Of a stretch of DNA of 64,000 nucleotides, positions 8,999-18,802 are shown one piece after another. The DNA lies in contig NC_008570.1 in assembly GCF_000014805.1 (NCBI RefSeq), forward strand, positions 1,431,001 to 1,495,000, in the 5' to 3' direction. The notes below the pieces were generated by a model that worked only from the letters and a program-made list of their open reading frames with translations, made no database searches and was not told where the DNA came from. Origin of the DNA: Aeromonas hydrophila subsp. hydrophila ATCC 7966. Lineage in GTDB: Bacteria > Pseudomonadota > Gammaproteobacteria > Enterobacterales > Aeromonadaceae. The number at the start of each line of letters is the position of its first letter. The first letter of the stretch is position 1. A program made the translations under genes and the position numbers.

Positions 8999-9016
8999 GG
9001 GGTCATTCCTTTTGCG

Positions 9017-9430
9017 TCAGTTGGCGATGTTGTTGTTCATGGGGGGAGTGAGGGGCTCGGCGGAGGCATCGGTGCCCTCTTCGCTGCCCATCTTGGAGAA
9101 CAGGTTCATGATGACGATGCCGCTGGCGATGACGGCCATGCCGATCATGGCGGCGGTGTCCGGGTGCTGGCCGTAAAACGCCATCCCCAGCGTGGAGACC
9201 ACCAGGATGCCGGTGCCGGACCAGGTGGCGTAGGCAAGCCCAACGGGAATGTCTTTTACCGCGCGGGAGAGGGAGTAGTAGCAGGTGCAATAGAGCAGCA
9301 CGAGCAGACCGAGCAACAGCATCTTGGTGGTTCCTTCACTGCTGCCAAACATCTTGAGGGTGGAGGTGGCCGAGGTTTCGGACACGATCACCAGCAGCAT
9401 CCATAGCCAACATTTTGTTTTTGAAGACAT
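9017..9430 (-). CDS. small multidrug resistance (SMR/EmrE family) transporter, subunit 1
   Basis: A 137-residue SMR protein, longer than the ~110 usual because of an acidic hydrophilic C-terminal tail (from about GSEEGTDASAEPL). Four hydrophobic helices are evident; the helix-1 glutamate lies in VIVSETSATS, and helix 3 has PVGLAYATWSGTGI. The different lengths and tails of the two adjacent SMR genes fit an obligate heterodimer with dissimilar subunits. It is transcribed with the choline microcompartment genes, 19 bases after the flavoprotein-like gene. A GGAG lies about 8 bases before the start. Confidence 0.9.
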   Translation of the reverse strand: MSSKTKCWLWMLLVIVSETSATSTLKMFGSSEGTTKMLLLGLLVLLYCTCYYSLSRAVKDIPVGLAYATWSGTGILVVSTLGMAFYGQHPDTAAMIGMAVIASGIVIMNLFSKMGSEEGTDASAEPLTPPMNNNIAN

Positions 9431-9449
9431 AAGTTAAACTCCGGGTTTG

Positions 9450-10142
9450 TTATTTAAGGTAAGGTTGTTGTTCTTTTCTTCTGCTTTTCAAAAAATCGAT
9501 GGCGGCATCGGTCAGCTGGGCCTCGGCCGTCTGTGCCAGCGCCGGATCCTTCTCAACATCGCTGACCGTGAGATAACGCCGCGCCGTGCCCGCCGGCACC
9601 GGGGCCGCGTCGTTCGCCGGTGCCAGCTTTTCCAGCAGCTCATTCATGGTGCACAGCACCACACCGATCTCGCCCAGACGGCTGAGCGCCGCCTGCATGT
9701 GCCCGGCGTATGGCGTGCTCGGTTGCGCCCCCAGCAGCAGGTTCAGCTCGCTAGCGGGATCGCAGTGATAGCGCAGCGCCAGCACCGGCAAGCCGCTCAG
9801 CAGGGCATCGTGCAGCCGCCGGGCGACGGGGCTTTGCAGCGAGCCGCTCAGCAGATCCATCGCCAGCGGGTAGTCGAGAAAGGGCAGCACCAGCGCGCGA
9901 TAGGGGCCGGGCGGCAGGGCCTGTTGCCAGACGCTGGCCGGCACTGTCTCCCCCAGCGGTTGCCACAGCGCGCCATCCTCGATGTCTGCTGCCAGCGCAA
10001 GCAGCAGGGGCTGCCCACAGCCGGCCAGACGGTCTCGAATGGCCTGCCGATAGCCCTGGGCCGCGGTCACCATCACCAGCAGTGGCGGCTGCAGGCGTCT
10101 GAGCATCTGTTCGATCAGGCGTTCAATCTGTTGGTCGGTCAT
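9450..10142 (-). CDS. microcompartment-locus flavoprotein-like protein
   Basis: A 230-residue soluble protein. It has an N-terminal alpha/beta start (LLVMVTAAQGYRQAI) and a central segment (ALVLPFLDYPLAMDLLSGSLQSPVARRLHDALLSGLPVLAL) like that of flavoprotein-family proteins found in several glycyl-radical microcompartment loci. A possible short amphipathic helix is at the extreme C-terminus. The best available reading is a flavin-binding or PPC-decarboxylase-like fold protein with an accessory role, perhaps redox or cofactor recycling. No catalytic residue can be assigned with confidence. It sits between pduL (11 bases upstream) and the SMR pair, in one operon, with GGAG before the ATG. Confidence 0.55.
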   Translation of the reverse strand: MTDQQIERLIEQMLRRLQPPLLVMVTAAQGYRQAIRDRLAGCGQPLLLALAADIEDGALWQPLGETVPASVWQQALPPGPYRALVLPFLDYPLAMDLLSGSLQSPVARRLHDALLSGLPVLALRYHCDPASELNLLLGAQPSTPYAGHMQAALSRLGEIGVVLCTMNELLEKLAPANDAAPVPAGTARRYLTVSDVEKDPALAQTAEAQLTDAAIDFLKSRRKEQQPYLK

Positions 10143-10153
10143 GGGGATCTCCG

Positions 10154-10774
10154 TTAGCCGAGCAGCCTGACCTGCGCACCGTTTTTCAAGCCGGCGGCGT
10201 TGGCCTCTTCGGTATCGATGTGAAATTCCAGCGCAAAATCGTCGCGTACCCGCACCACCACCTCATCGAAGGTCAACTGGCGCTCGCCGTCGCTGCGCAC
10301 GCTCACCTTCTGACCGTGGGTCACGTTCAGCTGGCGAGCGTCTTGTGGCGAGAGGTGGATATGGCGCCAGGCGCAGATCACCTGGGAGCGCAACTCCACG
10401 TGGCCGGCGGGGCCGATGAGCAGGGCGCTGCCGGTATTTTCCAGCTGGCCTGACTCTCGGACCGGCGCCTTGATACCGAGGGTGAAGCAGTCGGCGCGGG
10501 AGACCTCCAGCTGTGAAACCGGCCGGGTCGGTCCGAGCACCCGTACCCGGGTCAGCGAGCCCTTGGGGCCGACCACGGTGACGCACTCTTCGGCGGCAAA
10601 CTGACCCGGCTGGCGCAGCGGTTTGAGCGGCGTCAGGGTGTAGCCCTTGCCGAACAGGGCCTCCACATCCTGTTGTGCCAGGTGGACGTGGCGATTCGAG
10701 ATGCCGACCGGGATCGCCGGGCTGACCAGGCTCAGACGGGCGGCGATCTTTTGATGCAGTTGGGGATCGATCAT
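10154..10774 (-). CDS. pduL: PduL-type phosphate acyltransferase (acetyl-CoA to acetyl phosphate)
   Basis: A 206-residue microcompartment phosphotransacylase (PTAC). It converts acetyl-CoA made by the lumenal aldehyde dehydrogenase to acetyl phosphate and regenerates CoA inside the compartment. Both zinc-binding histidine motifs are visible: SNRHVHL near residue 27 and RHIHLSP near residue 135. The N-terminal ~17 residues (MIDPQLHQKIAARLSLV) form an amphipathic helix, probably the encapsulation signal. The start at 10774 is chosen because it has GGGAAG upstream and overlaps the previous gene's stop (ATGA); a longer frame to 11191 is a read-through shadow of the shell gene. Confidence 0.95.
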   Translation of the reverse strand: MIDPQLHQKIAARLSLVSPAIPVGISNRHVHLAQQDVEALFGKGYTLTPLKPLRQPGQFAAEECVTVVGPKGSLTRVRVLGPTRPVSQLEVSRADCFTLGIKAPVRESGQLENTGSALLIGPAGHVELRSQVICAWRHIHLSPQDARQLNVTHGQKVSVRSDGERQLTFDEVVVRVRDDFALEFHIDTEEANAAGLKNGAQVRLLG

Positions 10775-11223
10775 GCTTTCTTCCCTTTTCTTGCCGCGGC
10801 CTGTCTGTCTTCCGCCAGATCCGTGGCAGGCTGGCTGGCCGATGGAGTGGTCGGTTCGGTATCGGCACCGCTTGGCGGTGGCAGGGCCGGGGCTGCACCT
10901 GTTGCGGCCGTCAACTCGGTTCTGGTGCTGGCCGGTGCGCGCGGCGGGTAACCCTTGAGGTTGCCGAGCGCCGCTACCGCGCTTGGCTCCGGACGGGCAA
11001 TCACCAGGGAATGGACCTGCTGGTCGATGGTGGCGGCCACCGCGACGCCACGCTCGATGGCGGTGTGGATGGCGCTGATCTCCCCTTCGAAGCAGACACT
11101 CACCAGCCCGGAACCCACCTTGCGATAGCCGATGCAGCTGACGCCTGCCGCTTTGCAGGCGGCGTCTACGGCCTGAATGGCGGCGACCCATCCTCGCGTT
11201 TCAATTACGCCCAAACTTTTCAT
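10771..11223 (-). CDS. BMC-H shell protein with long C-terminal tail
   Basis: A 150-residue shell protein. Residues 1-~85 are a standard BMC domain (KSLGVIETRGWVAAIQAVDA, GSGLVSVCFEGE, HSLVIARPE). They are followed by ~60 residues of low-complexity Pro/Ala/Thr sequence ending in a basic KGKKA tail. The tail is absent from the three short BMC-H paralogues upstream. Extended BMC-H proteins occur in other loci (PduK and EutK types), where the tail is thought to add a binding function. Here it may contact cargo, RNA/DNA or the cytoplasm; this is inference. The gene sits 12 bases after cutD, has AGGAG before the ATG, and overlaps pduL by 4 bases. Confidence 0.9.
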   Translation of the reverse strand: MKSLGVIETRGWVAAIQAVDAACKAAGVSCIGYRKVGSGLVSVCFEGEISAIHTAIERGVAVAATIDQQVHSLVIARPEPSAVAALGNLKGYPPRAPASTRTELTAATGAAPALPPPSGADTEPTTPSASQPATDLAEDRQAAARKGKKA

Positions 11224-11235
11224 CGTCGACTCCTG

Positions 11236-12183
11236 TTAATGGCGGACCAAGCGAATATCGAAATCAAATTGTGCAAAGAAGCTCTCCAGCCGATCCAATT
11301 CGTCCGGCGTGTAAGAGGGGTCTTGCGCAATCGGGTAGGGCATATCCAGCCGCTCATATTTCTTGCGGCCCAACTGGTGGTACGGCAGCATGTCGATCCG
11401 CAGAATATTTCCCCGCTTTGCCAATTTCTGTACGTATTCGATGGCGCCGGTAATGGCATCCCATGAATCGTTATATCCACGGATGAGCGGCATGCGCACA
11501 ATCACCTTGGCGCCGTAATCAACCAGCCATTCCAGATTGCGGCGAATACCTTCATTGCCGATACCCAGCATCGCTTTATGCTGTTCGCTGTTGATTTGCT
11601 TGATATCGAACAAAAAGGTATCGGTGACGGGCGCCAGCTGCTGGTAATTGGCAAGCGAGGTGGTGCCCTGAGTCTCGATGGCGGTATTGATCATCATCTT
11701 CTTGCATTCGCTGAACAGCGCGACGGCAAAGTCGGTCTGCAGGCTCATCTCGCCGCCGCCGATGGTGACGCCACCGCCGGAGGAGATGTAAAAGTCATAG
11801 TCCTGCATGATGATCTCCATCAGCTCGCTGACGGTGACATCCTTGCCCATGATGTCCAGCGCATGCTGGGTGCAGACCTCCTCGCATTTGCGGCAGCCGA
11901 TGCAATCTTTATTGCGATCGACGAAGTGTTTCATGCTGCCGTTCTCTTCGGCCCGGTAATGGACTCCGGCCGGACAGACATTTACGCAGTCACCGCAGTT
12001 GATGCATTTGTCGTGGGAAAACATCACCTGAAATTGGCTGCTGAGCCCTTCAGGGTTGGCGCACCAGGGGCAGCAAAGGTTGCAGCCCTTGAAAAAAACC
12101 AGCGTGCGAATGCCATCGCCGTCATATATCGAATATTTCTGGATATTGAATATGCGGCCGGTTAATTCATTATTTGCGATCAC
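11236..12183 (-). CDS. cutD: choline TMA-lyase activating enzyme (radical SAM)
   Basis: A 315-residue glycyl-radical-enzyme activase that uses S-adenosylmethionine to install the glycyl radical on CutC. The radical-SAM motif CX3CX2C is Cys34, Cys38 and Cys41. Two ferredoxin-type clusters follow (CINCGDCVNVCP and CIGCRKCEEVC), as usual for this activase class. SSGGGVTIGGGE is the SAM-binding GGE-like segment. The start is the GTG at 12183, which has GGAGG five bases upstream; the in-frame ATG at 12222 lacks a ribosome site. It lies 113 bases downstream of cutC and is almost certainly co-transcribed. Confidence 0.95.
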   Translation of the reverse strand: MIANNELTGRIFNIQKYSIYDGDGIRTLVFFKGCNLCCPWCANPEGLSSQFQVMFSHDKCINCGDCVNVCPAGVHYRAEENGSMKHFVDRNKDCIGCRKCEEVCTQHALDIMGKDVTVSELMEIIMQDYDFYISSGGGVTIGGGEMSLQTDFAVALFSECKKMMINTAIETQGTTSLANYQQLAPVTDTFLFDIKQINSEQHKAMLGIGNEGIRRNLEWLVDYGAKVIVRMPLIRGYNDSWDAITGAIEYVQKLAKRGNILRIDMLPYHQLGRKKYERLDMPYPIAQDPSYTPDELDRLESFFAQFDFDIRLVRH

Positions 12184-12296
12184 GCTTGCCTCCTCTCCGG
12201 ATGTGGCAGGCCGCAGTCGCATTATTTGCGACCTGCCATCACGGAGTACTTCCGGTTATTTTGGTGATTAAGAAAGACGGGTTATCAACGCATCGA

Positions 12297-15200
12297 TCAG
12301 AACTTCTCAATCACGGTGCGGCTGATGATCTCGTCCTGCACCTCTTTGCACAGCTCGACGAAATAGGCGCTGTAGCCGGCGACGCGCACGATGAGGTCGC
12401 GGTACTTCTCCGGCTCCTGCTGCGCCTTTTTCAGCACTTCGTTGTCGACATAGCTGAACTGCATCTGGCCATTGCCGAGGATGGAGGCGGTGCGCAGCAG
12501 GGTGATGAGGCCATGGCGTCCCTCCTGGGTATCCAGCAGCCCCTTGAGGAACTTGAAGTTATGCACCATGCCGATGTTCATGGTCTCCACGTTCATCTTG
12601 CTGACGGACTTGATGATGGCCGTCGGCCCCTGCTTGTCTGCCCCCTGGGTCGGGCTGATGCCGTCGGAGAGCGGCATCCAGGCCAGGCGCCCGTTCGGCG
12701 TGGCGTTGGTCAGCTCGCCGATGGGGGTGTTGTTGGAGATGGAGAGGGTGCCGTGACTCATTCTGGAGTAGAGCATCTTGTACTTGCGACACTCCTTCTC
12801 CGTCCACTCGGTGATATCCAGTGCGTACTGGTCGACGTAGTTGTCGTCGTTGCCGTACTTGGGTGCATTGAGACAGTCGCGGCGCAGCGCTTCAAACCCT
12901 TCGAAGTTGGCCAGCAGCGCATCGCGAATTTGTTCGAGTGTGTATCTCTGCTCCTCGAACACCAGCTTGCGGATTGCCGCCATGGAGTCGACATAAGTTG
13001 CAAGGCCAGAAAAGATGAGTCCGGGCCCATAGTTGATCATTGCACCGCCAGCGGAGACATCTTTTCCGCTCTCCATGCACCCTTCCACCATGAGTGACAT
13101 CAGCGGTTTCGGCGCCACGTCGCGGTGCACGCGCTGACTGATCACGGTGCCGACTGCTGACATGCGAACGATGTGGGCAATCTGCTGTTTGACCGCCGCA
13201 TCGAACTGCTCGAAGGTGCGCAGCTCGCGCAGGTCGCCGGTATCCAGCCCCTGATGGCTGTCGAACAGCACCATGCGGCCACGGTTGAGCACGAACTCGA
13301 TGGCGATGGGCCACTGGGTGTAACCGGTGGAGGTCCACTGATAGATGCGTCCCGATTTTTGCGGCTCGACACAGCCCATCAGGCAGTAGTCGCGGGCGTC
13401 TTCAAAGTCGAAGCCCTTGCGCAGCATCATCTTGATGTGGGAGTCATCGAAGTGGCAGGCCGGGAAACCCATCCCCGCCTTCACGACGTCGACGATCTTC
13501 TCCATGTATTTCTGCGGTGACTGGTTGTGAATGCGGCAGGCCAGCGACGGCTGGTAGACCTTCACGAACCGCACGGCATCCATGATGAGGTAGGTCAGAT
13601 CGTTGCAGGCATCGCCGCCGCTGCGCTTCTGGCCACCCACGGTCAGGTTGATGAAGGGCTGATAGCCGGCGAAGTATTTCGCCCCCAGCTCGCTCGACAT
13701 CCACATCAGCTCGGCACACTTGATGATGAAGGCCTGCATCAGCTCGAGTGCGCTTTCGTGGGTCAGACGACCCTCGCGGATATCCGCTTCGAACATGGGG
13801 TAGCAGTACTGGTCGACCCGACCGAGTGACAGACCGGTCTGGTTCTCTTCGATCTCGAACAGCGACTCCACCGTCCAGATGCTCTGCAGCGCTTCTTGCA
13901 GGGTCTTGGGCGGGTTGGCCGGCACGTTCTCGTTCACCTCGGCGATGGTCAGCAGTTCGGCGCGGCGCTGGGCATCCTGCTCTTTCGCCGCCAGTTCGCG
14001 GGCATGGGCTGCGATGCGGCGGGCGTAGTTGACCACCCCTTCGCAGGTTTCGATCGCTGCCTTGTAGTAGTAGATGCGATCGATGTCGTCCGGGTTCTCC
14101 ATGCTTAGCTGGTCGAGATGGGCTTGGGCGTCTGCCTTGATGCCGTTCATCCCCTTGGTGAACAGCAGCACGTCGTAGCCCGGGCAGGTGTCGCCACCCC
14201 CGTTGATCTGGTGGTAGGAGAGGTCGCTGACGAAGGTTTCGCCGCTGAAGGCCCAGACGCCGGCTTCCCGGTACTGCGCTTCGCAGATCTCGTCCAGCGA
14301 GCGGCCTTCCCAGAACGGCACTATCTCTTCGCGGATGGTTTTCTTGTCCGCTTCGCTGATTTCAAAGGGATCTTGCGGACGGGTGCTCATGGTATCGAGC
14401 TCGTCGCGAACCCAGCGCCAGGCAATGTCCGGCGAGAAGGCACCGGCGCGCGGCTTGCCGCACGGGTGGCCGACGATCAGCTCGTCATCCTGGATAAGGA
14501 TGGGGGCGGTTTCGCAGGCGTGACGGAACGCCTTGGCCCGCAGCAAGATGGTCGGCATGCCTGGGTTGGCCTTGACGACCTCGGTAAAGGCCTGTGCCCG
14601 GTAGATGGAGACGCTGGGGCGCACGGTCAGATAGTGGTTGCGCAGGCGCTGCAGGCGCGGCGTCAGCCCCTCCATCACCGGCGTATCGGCACAGGCGGCG
14701 AACGGGGCGGCGGAGACGTGCTGCACTCCGCGAAAGAGGCGAACCGGCAGCTTGAGGGCGCTCAGGTTTTGCTGGGCGCAGAGGAACATCTCGGAGAGCG
14801 GGTTGATGCTCGCCTGCTCCAGGCTGGCGCCGTGCAGCAGGGCATCAAACATGGGGTAGCCGTCGATGGCGCAGGTGGCGCGCACTTCGCTCAGCTCTGC
14901 CAGCTTGAACCACAGGCACTCGACGATCTCGTACGCCTGCTGCTCGGTCAGTGCGCCGTTGGCGATATCGCGCTGGAAGTAGGGCAGCAGCGCCTTGTCG
15001 GCCCCTTCCGGGTTGACTGCATAGCTGCCGTTGTCGAGTTGAAGCGCCAGCTGGAACAGGTAGAACGACTGGCAGGCCTCTTTGAAGTTGCGCGCCGGGT
15101 GGGCCGGTACATGGTGCAAAATGGCGGCGCTGTCGCGCAGCTCGGCCTGGCGGAACGGGTTGGTTTCGGCGGCGGCCAGGGTTTCGGCGCTGTTGGCCAG

Positions 15201-15683
15201 GTTCTGTGCCAGCGCCATCAGGGCATCGCAGGCGTGGATGGCGGCGCGGCAGCCGTTGACCTCGTCCATGCCGCTGCGGCTGACGGCGCTGCCCAGCGCG
15301 CGGGTTTTCTCTTCCAGCTGCTGCTTGATGGCCAGCACGCCCTTCTCCACCACCAGCTTGTAGTCGGGGGAGTCGATGGCGCTGTTCAGATTCAGGAACT
15401 GGAAGGTGGACGGTCGCTGCCCGGCACTTTCGTCGTGGAAAATGGCGCCGTGCGGGGTGCGGGTCTGATTGCCAACAATCAACTCGTCGGCACTGATGGT
15501 CAGCGGTAGCTGACGCATCAGCTCGTAAAAGCGACGTGCCGGTTTGACGGCGGCGGGAATGCCTGCGATGTCGCCATCCAGCCCGCTCAAAATCGTGGCG
15601 TGTTCGCTGCACAGGGTGCTGGTGTGCGCCAGTAAACGTTCAGCCAGCACGTTGACGCGCGGCGTTAAGCTGTAGTGTGCCAT
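12297..15683 (-). CDS. cutC: choline trimethylamine-lyase (glycyl radical enzyme)
   Basis: Splits choline into trimethylamine and acetaldehyde inside the microcompartment. At 1128 residues it is the long form, with an N-terminal extension of ~280-300 residues, as in Klebsiella-type loci and unlike the ~850-residue Desulfovibrio form. The active-site segment has the thiyl Cys771 and general-base Glu773 in [10 protein letters not shown]. The following [14 protein letters not shown] is characteristic of CutC rather than diol dehydratases or PFL. The glycyl radical is at Gly1103 in RVAGYSAYF. The N-terminal extension repeats PFL-like sequence and probably directs encapsulation. A GGAGA precedes the ATG. 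The enzyme is oxygen-sensitive, implying anaerobic expression. Confidence 0.97.
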   Translation of the reverse strand: MAHYSLTPRVNVLAERLLAHTSTLCSEHATILSGLDGDIAGIPAAVKPARRFYELMRQLPLTISADELIVGNQTRTPHGAIFHDESAGQRPSTFQFLNLNSAIDSPDYKLVVEKGVLAIKQQLEEKTRALGSAVSRSGMDEVNGCRAAIHACDALMALAQNLANSAETLAAAETNPFRQAELRDSAAILHHVPAHPARNFKEACQSFYLFQLALQLDNGSYAVNPEGADKALLPYFQRDIANGALTEQQAYEIVECLWFKLAELSEVRATCAIDGYPMFDALLHGASLEQASINPLSEMFLCAQQNLSALKLPVRLFRGVQHVSAAPFAACADTPVMEGLTPRLQRLRNHYLTVRPSVSIYRAQAFTEVVKANPGMPTILLRAKAFRHACETAPILIQDDELIVGHPCGKPRAGAFSPDIAWRWVRDELDTMSTRPQDPFEISEADKKTIREEIVPFWEGRSLDEICEAQYREAGVWAFSGETFVSDLSYHQINGGGDTCPGYDVLLFTKGMNGIKADAQAHLDQLSMENPDDIDRIYYYKAAIETCEGVVNYARRIAAHARELAAKEQDAQRRAELLTIAEVNENVPANPPKTLQEALQSIWTVESLFEIEENQTGLSLGRVDQYCYPMFEADIREGRLTHESALELMQAFIIKCAELMWMSSELGAKYFAGYQPFINLTVGGQKRSGGDACNDLTYLIMDAVRFVKVYQPSLACRIHNQSPQKYMEKIVDVVKAGMGFPACHFDDSHIKMMLRKGFDFEDARDYCLMGCVEPQKSGRIYQWTSTGYTQWPIAIEFVLNRGRMVLFDSHQGLDTGDLRELRTFEQFDAAVKQQIAHIVRMSAVGTVISQRVHRDVAPKPLMSLMVEGCMESGKDVSAGGAMINYGPGLIFSGLATYVDSMAAIRKLVFEEQRYTLEQIRDALLANFEGFEALRRDCLNAPKYGNDDNYVDQYALDITEWTEKECRKYKMLYSRMSHGTLSISNNTPIGELTNATPNGRLAWMPLSDGISPTQGADKQGPTAIIKSVSKMNVETMNIGMVHNFKFLKGLLDTQEGRHGLITLLRTASILGNGQMQFSYVDNEVLKKAQQEPEKYRDLIVRVAGYSAYFVELCKEVQDEIISRTVIEKF

Positions 15684-15708
15684 GAGGTAGGTTCTCCAGT
15701 TCTTGTTC

Positions 15709-16863
15709 TTAGTGGCCGGCGGCGAGAGTGCCGCACCATGCCTTGCGATAGAGTTCGGTCAATGCCCGGGCATCCGGTGCGCGCGGGTTGGTCGGGGTGC
15801 AGTTGTCGCGCAGCGCCTGGCTGACCATCTCCGCCAGCCGCTGGTCGAAATCGGCAGCGAGGAGGCCGGTATCGCCAATGCCGGCGGGCATCTTCATCTC
15901 GTCTTTGAGCGCCTGGATGGCCACCAGCAGGCTGTTGACCCCCTCGCGCGGCGTCTGGGCGGGCAGGTCCAGCAGGTGGGCCAGGCGGGCATACTTGTGG
16001 GCGGCCTGGGTATCGCACTGCCCGTCATGATCGGCGTTCCATGCCACGACCTGCGCCATCAGGAGCGCGTTGGCACGCCCGTGCGGGACGCGGAATACGC
16101 CGCCGAGGGCATGGGCCAGGCTGTGGGTGATGCCGAGCGAGGCGTTGGTGAAGGCCATGCCCGCCATGCAGGAGGCGTTGTGCATCTTCTCCCGCGCCAG
16201 CAGATCGTGGCCGTCGCGCCAGCAGGCGGGCAGGTAGCGAAAGACCTGCTGCACCACCTTCTCCGCCAATGCGTCGGAAAAGTCGCTGGCCGCCCGGGAG
16301 ACATAGGCCTCCAGCGCATGGCACAGCACGTCCATCCCGGTGTCGGCGGTAATGGCGGGCGGTACCGATGCCACCAGCGAGGGGTCGAGAATGGCGATAT
16401 CCGGCAGCAATGACGGGTCGACCAGCACCAGCTTCTCGCTGCGGGCCTTGACCACCGAGAAGCTGGTCACTTCCGAACCGGTGCCGCTGGTGGTCGGGAT
16501 GGCCACGAAACAGGGGCGCTCGCGCCCCAGATGCGGGCGGGTTTGCGCCAGGGCGAACATGACCGCTTTGGCTGCATCAATCACCGAACCGCCGCCCAGC
16601 GCGATCACCAGATCCGGATAGCAGCCGTCCATGAGCTTCATGCCGCGCACGACCGTGGTGATGTCCGGATCGGCCACTACATCGTCCCAGCACAGGAACG
16701 GGATGCCGCGCTGGCGCAGGATCTGCGTCACCCGGTCGGCCAGGCCAACTTTCACCATCATCTGATCGGTGACCAGCAGCGCCTGGCGGGCGGGCACTTC
16801 GGCCAGGGCGGACAGGGCGTCCTGACCGAAGCGGATCCGGGGTTTCAGCAAAAATTCACTCAT
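15709..16863 (-). CDS. cutO: iron-containing alcohol dehydrogenase (acetaldehyde reductase)
   Basis: A 384-residue class III alcohol dehydrogenase. It reduces acetaldehyde to ethanol and so recycles NAD+ for the aldehyde dehydrogenase in the same compartment. The nucleotide loop [10 protein letters not shown] and the metal-ligand histidines in CHALEAYVS and [16 protein letters not shown] are visible. The ATG at 16863 (MSEFLLKP) is preferred: GAGGAG lies ~11 bases upstream and overlaps the alternative GTG start at 16875. The gene lies between the BMC-P vertex gene and cutC, with a 25-base gap to cutC. The symbol follows Klebsiella choline loci; the family call is firm, the lumenal role inferred from context. 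Confidence 0.9.
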   Translation of the reverse strand: MSEFLLKPRIRFGQDALSALAEVPARQALLVTDQMMVKVGLADRVTQILRQRGIPFLCWDDVVADPDITTVVRGMKLMDGCYPDLVIALGGGSVIDAAKAVMFALAQTRPHLGRERPCFVAIPTTSGTGSEVTSFSVVKARSEKLVLVDPSLLPDIAILDPSLVASVPPAITADTGMDVLCHALEAYVSRAASDFSDALAEKVVQQVFRYLPACWRDGHDLLAREKMHNASCMAGMAFTNASLGITHSLAHALGGVFRVPHGRANALLMAQVVAWNADHDGQCDTQAAHKYARLAHLLDLPAQTPREGVNSLLVAIQALKDEMKMPAGIGDTGLLAADFDQRLAEMVSQALRDNCTPTNPRAPDARALTELYRKAWCGTLAAGH

Positions 16864-16878
16864 TGGGTCATTCACTCC

Positions 16879-17136
16879 TCAAGCGTCCCGAAACACCTTC
16901 TCGACAATGGCGACCACCGACATGGCCTTGTAGCGGTCTCTGTTGAGCGCGAGGTACTCCTCGGCCAGTACGACGTCGTGCATGCCTGCGCCGACGCTGT
17001 CGACGGCGACCCAGGAGCGGTCCTTCATCGGTTGCTGCTGATCGTCCAGCTGGGTGATGAGCAGCAGGTTGCTGCCGCGCAGCTCATCGCACTTCTGCGT
17101 GGCGACGACATGTCCGGTTACCTTTGCGAGAATCAT
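16879..17136 (-). CDS. BMC-P (EutN/CcmL) pentameric vertex protein
   Basis: An 85-residue pentamer-forming shell protein that caps the vertices of the polyhedral microcompartment. It begins MILAKVTGHVVAT and contains VAVDSVGAGMHDVVLA, the standard EutN/CcmL signature, with the family's usual length of 80-100 residues. It is the only BMC-P gene in the locus. It lies 26 bases after the aldehyde dehydrogenase gene and 15 bases before the alcohol dehydrogenase start. Confidence 0.95.
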   Translation of the reverse strand: MILAKVTGHVVATQKCDELRGSNLLLITQLDDQQQPMKDRSWVAVDSVGAGMHDVVLAEEYLALNRDRYKAMSVVAIVEKVFRDA

Positions 17137-17162
17137 GGTTTTTATCGCCTTATCTAAATGGG

Positions 17163-18749
17163 TTACTTGCCAAGGCGCTCAAGCACCTGACGGATGACCC
17201 GCTCCACGTTCTGCTCGCTGATCTCGCCGCCGACCTCGGCGCTGGCGCCGGCAAAACGGTCGTCGGCACTGTGGCAGGCCGGCGCCGGGGCACTGAAGCG
17301 GGCATCGTCGAGGATGCTGCAGGGCTGGGGTGCGGTGGGGGCAGCACTGGCGGGCTGCACTGCAACCGGCTGGATGGGGGCGCGCAGCTCTTCGATGGTG
17401 CGCACGCCGTAACCCACCTTGCGGATGTTGAGCAGGTTCATCGGGCCGACGTTGTCGGAGCTGGAGCCGCCGCCGACGGCGCCGCAGCCGAGGGTCAGTG
17501 CCGGTGTGAGGTTGGTGGTGGCACCGATGCCGCCGAGGGCGGCCGGGGTGTTGATCAGGATCCGGTTGACCGGTTTTTCCAGGCTGAACTGGCGGATCAC
17601 GTCCTGATTGCGGGTATGGATCACCAGGGTGTGGCCCAGCCCTTCGTTGGTCAGCAGCTCAACCACCCGATGACAGGCGGCGCGCCACTCCTCTTCCACG
17701 TAGAGGCCGAGCACCGGGCAGAGCTTTTCACGGGAGTAGGGGTTGCTGTGGGAGACAGTGGTCTGTTCGGCCACCAGCACGCGGGTGCTGGGGGGGACGC
17801 TGAAACCGGCCAGCTGGCTGAGATGGAGCGCCGTCTTGCCCACCACTTTCGGGTTGATGGTGCCGTTCGGGCGCAGCAGCAGGGCAGCCATCCTGGCGGC
17901 TTCGTCTTCGTTCATGAAGTAGGCGCCCTGGGCCGCCAGCTCGCGATGAACCTCGTCGTAGATGCAGCGTTCGACGATGATCGACTGTTCGGAGGCGCAG
18001 ATCACGCCGTTGTCGAAGGTCTTGCTGGTGATGATGTCCTTCACCGCCTGGTGAATGTCGGCGCTGCGCTCGATAAAGGCCGGGCCGTTGCCCGGGCCGC
18101 CACTGATGGTCGGGGTGCCGGAGGCATAGGCCGCGCGCACCATGCCTTCGCCACCGGTTGCCAGGATCAGCGATACGTCCTTGCTGTGCATCAGCTCGGA
18201 GGTGGCCTCCAGGGTCAGCTGGGTGACACCGTCCACGATGCCCGCCGGGGCACCGGCGGCTTCGGCGGCGCGCTTGACGATTTCGATGGCTTTCCAGCTG
18301 CACTGGCGTGCGCCCGGGTGCGGCGAGAAGATGATGGCATTGCCCGCCTTGAGGGCGATCAGGGTTTTGTAGAAGATGGTGGAGGTGGGGTTGGTGGAGG
18401 GTACCAGCGCGCAGATCACGCCCAGCGGCACGCCCACATCCATCACTTTTTTCGCCTGATCGTCATGAATGATCCCGACGGTCTTCATCTCTTTGATGGC
18501 ATCGTAAACGTGCAGCGAAGCGAACCGGTTTTTCAGCACCTTGTCCTGCCAGTTGCCAAAACCGGTCTCTTCTGCGGCCATTTTCGCCAGCGTTTCGGCA
18601 TGGCGCGCGGCTTCTTCGGCCACGTTCTTCACGATGGCGTCGATTTTCTGCTGCGAAAAGGTGGCCATAATCACCTGCGCCTGTTTGGCGTTGCGCACCA
18701 GTTCTCTCGCGTTCTGGCGGGAGAGCAAATCGGTATCGAGTTCAATCAT
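17163..18749 (-). CDS. cutF: CoA-acylating acetaldehyde dehydrogenase, encapsulated
   Basis: A 528-residue enzyme that oxidises acetaldehyde with CoA and NAD+ to acetyl-CoA. The catalytic thiol is Cys251 in DNGVICASEQ; the N-terminal two-thirds is a standard acylating-ALDH domain (VPSTNPTSTIFYK, SPHPGA). After residue ~455 comes a Pro/Ala-rich linker and a C-terminal amphipathic helix (NVERVIRQVLERLG), the typical encapsulation peptide that docks cargo to shell hexamers. The ATG at 18749 (MIELDT) is chosen because AAGGA precedes it; the in-frame ATG at 18764 has no ribosome site. It follows the three BMC-H genes and precedes the BMC-P gene. Confidence 0.94.
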   Translation of the reverse strand: MIELDTDLLSRQNARELVRNAKQAQVIMATFSQQKIDAIVKNVAEEAARHAETLAKMAAEETGFGNWQDKVLKNRFASLHVYDAIKEMKTVGIIHDDQAKKVMDVGVPLGVICALVPSTNPTSTIFYKTLIALKAGNAIIFSPHPGARQCSWKAIEIVKRAAEAAGAPAGIVDGVTQLTLEATSELMHSKDVSLILATGGEGMVRAAYASGTPTISGGPGNGPAFIERSADIHQAVKDIITSKTFDNGVICASEQSIIVERCIYDEVHRELAAQGAYFMNEDEAARMAALLLRPNGTINPKVVGKTALHLSQLAGFSVPPSTRVLVAEQTTVSHSNPYSREKLCPVLGLYVEEEWRAACHRVVELLTNEGLGHTLVIHTRNQDVIRQFSLEKPVNRILINTPAALGGIGATTNLTPALTLGCGAVGGGSSSDNVGPMNLLNIRKVGYGVRTIEELRAPIQPVAVQPASAAPTAPQPCSILDDARFSAPAPACHSADDRFAGASAEVGGEISEQNVERVIRQVLERLGK

Positions 18750-18802
18750 GAATCTATCCTTCATCAGACTAAAAAAGTGCGGACGGGGCGTGCCCTCTCA
18801 GG

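Noticed and set aside
10154..11191. Extended reading of pduL as a 345-residue fusion
   Set aside because: The extra N-terminal part is the out-of-frame image of the BMC-H shell gene. The true pduL start at 10774 has a ribosome site and the ATGA overlap.
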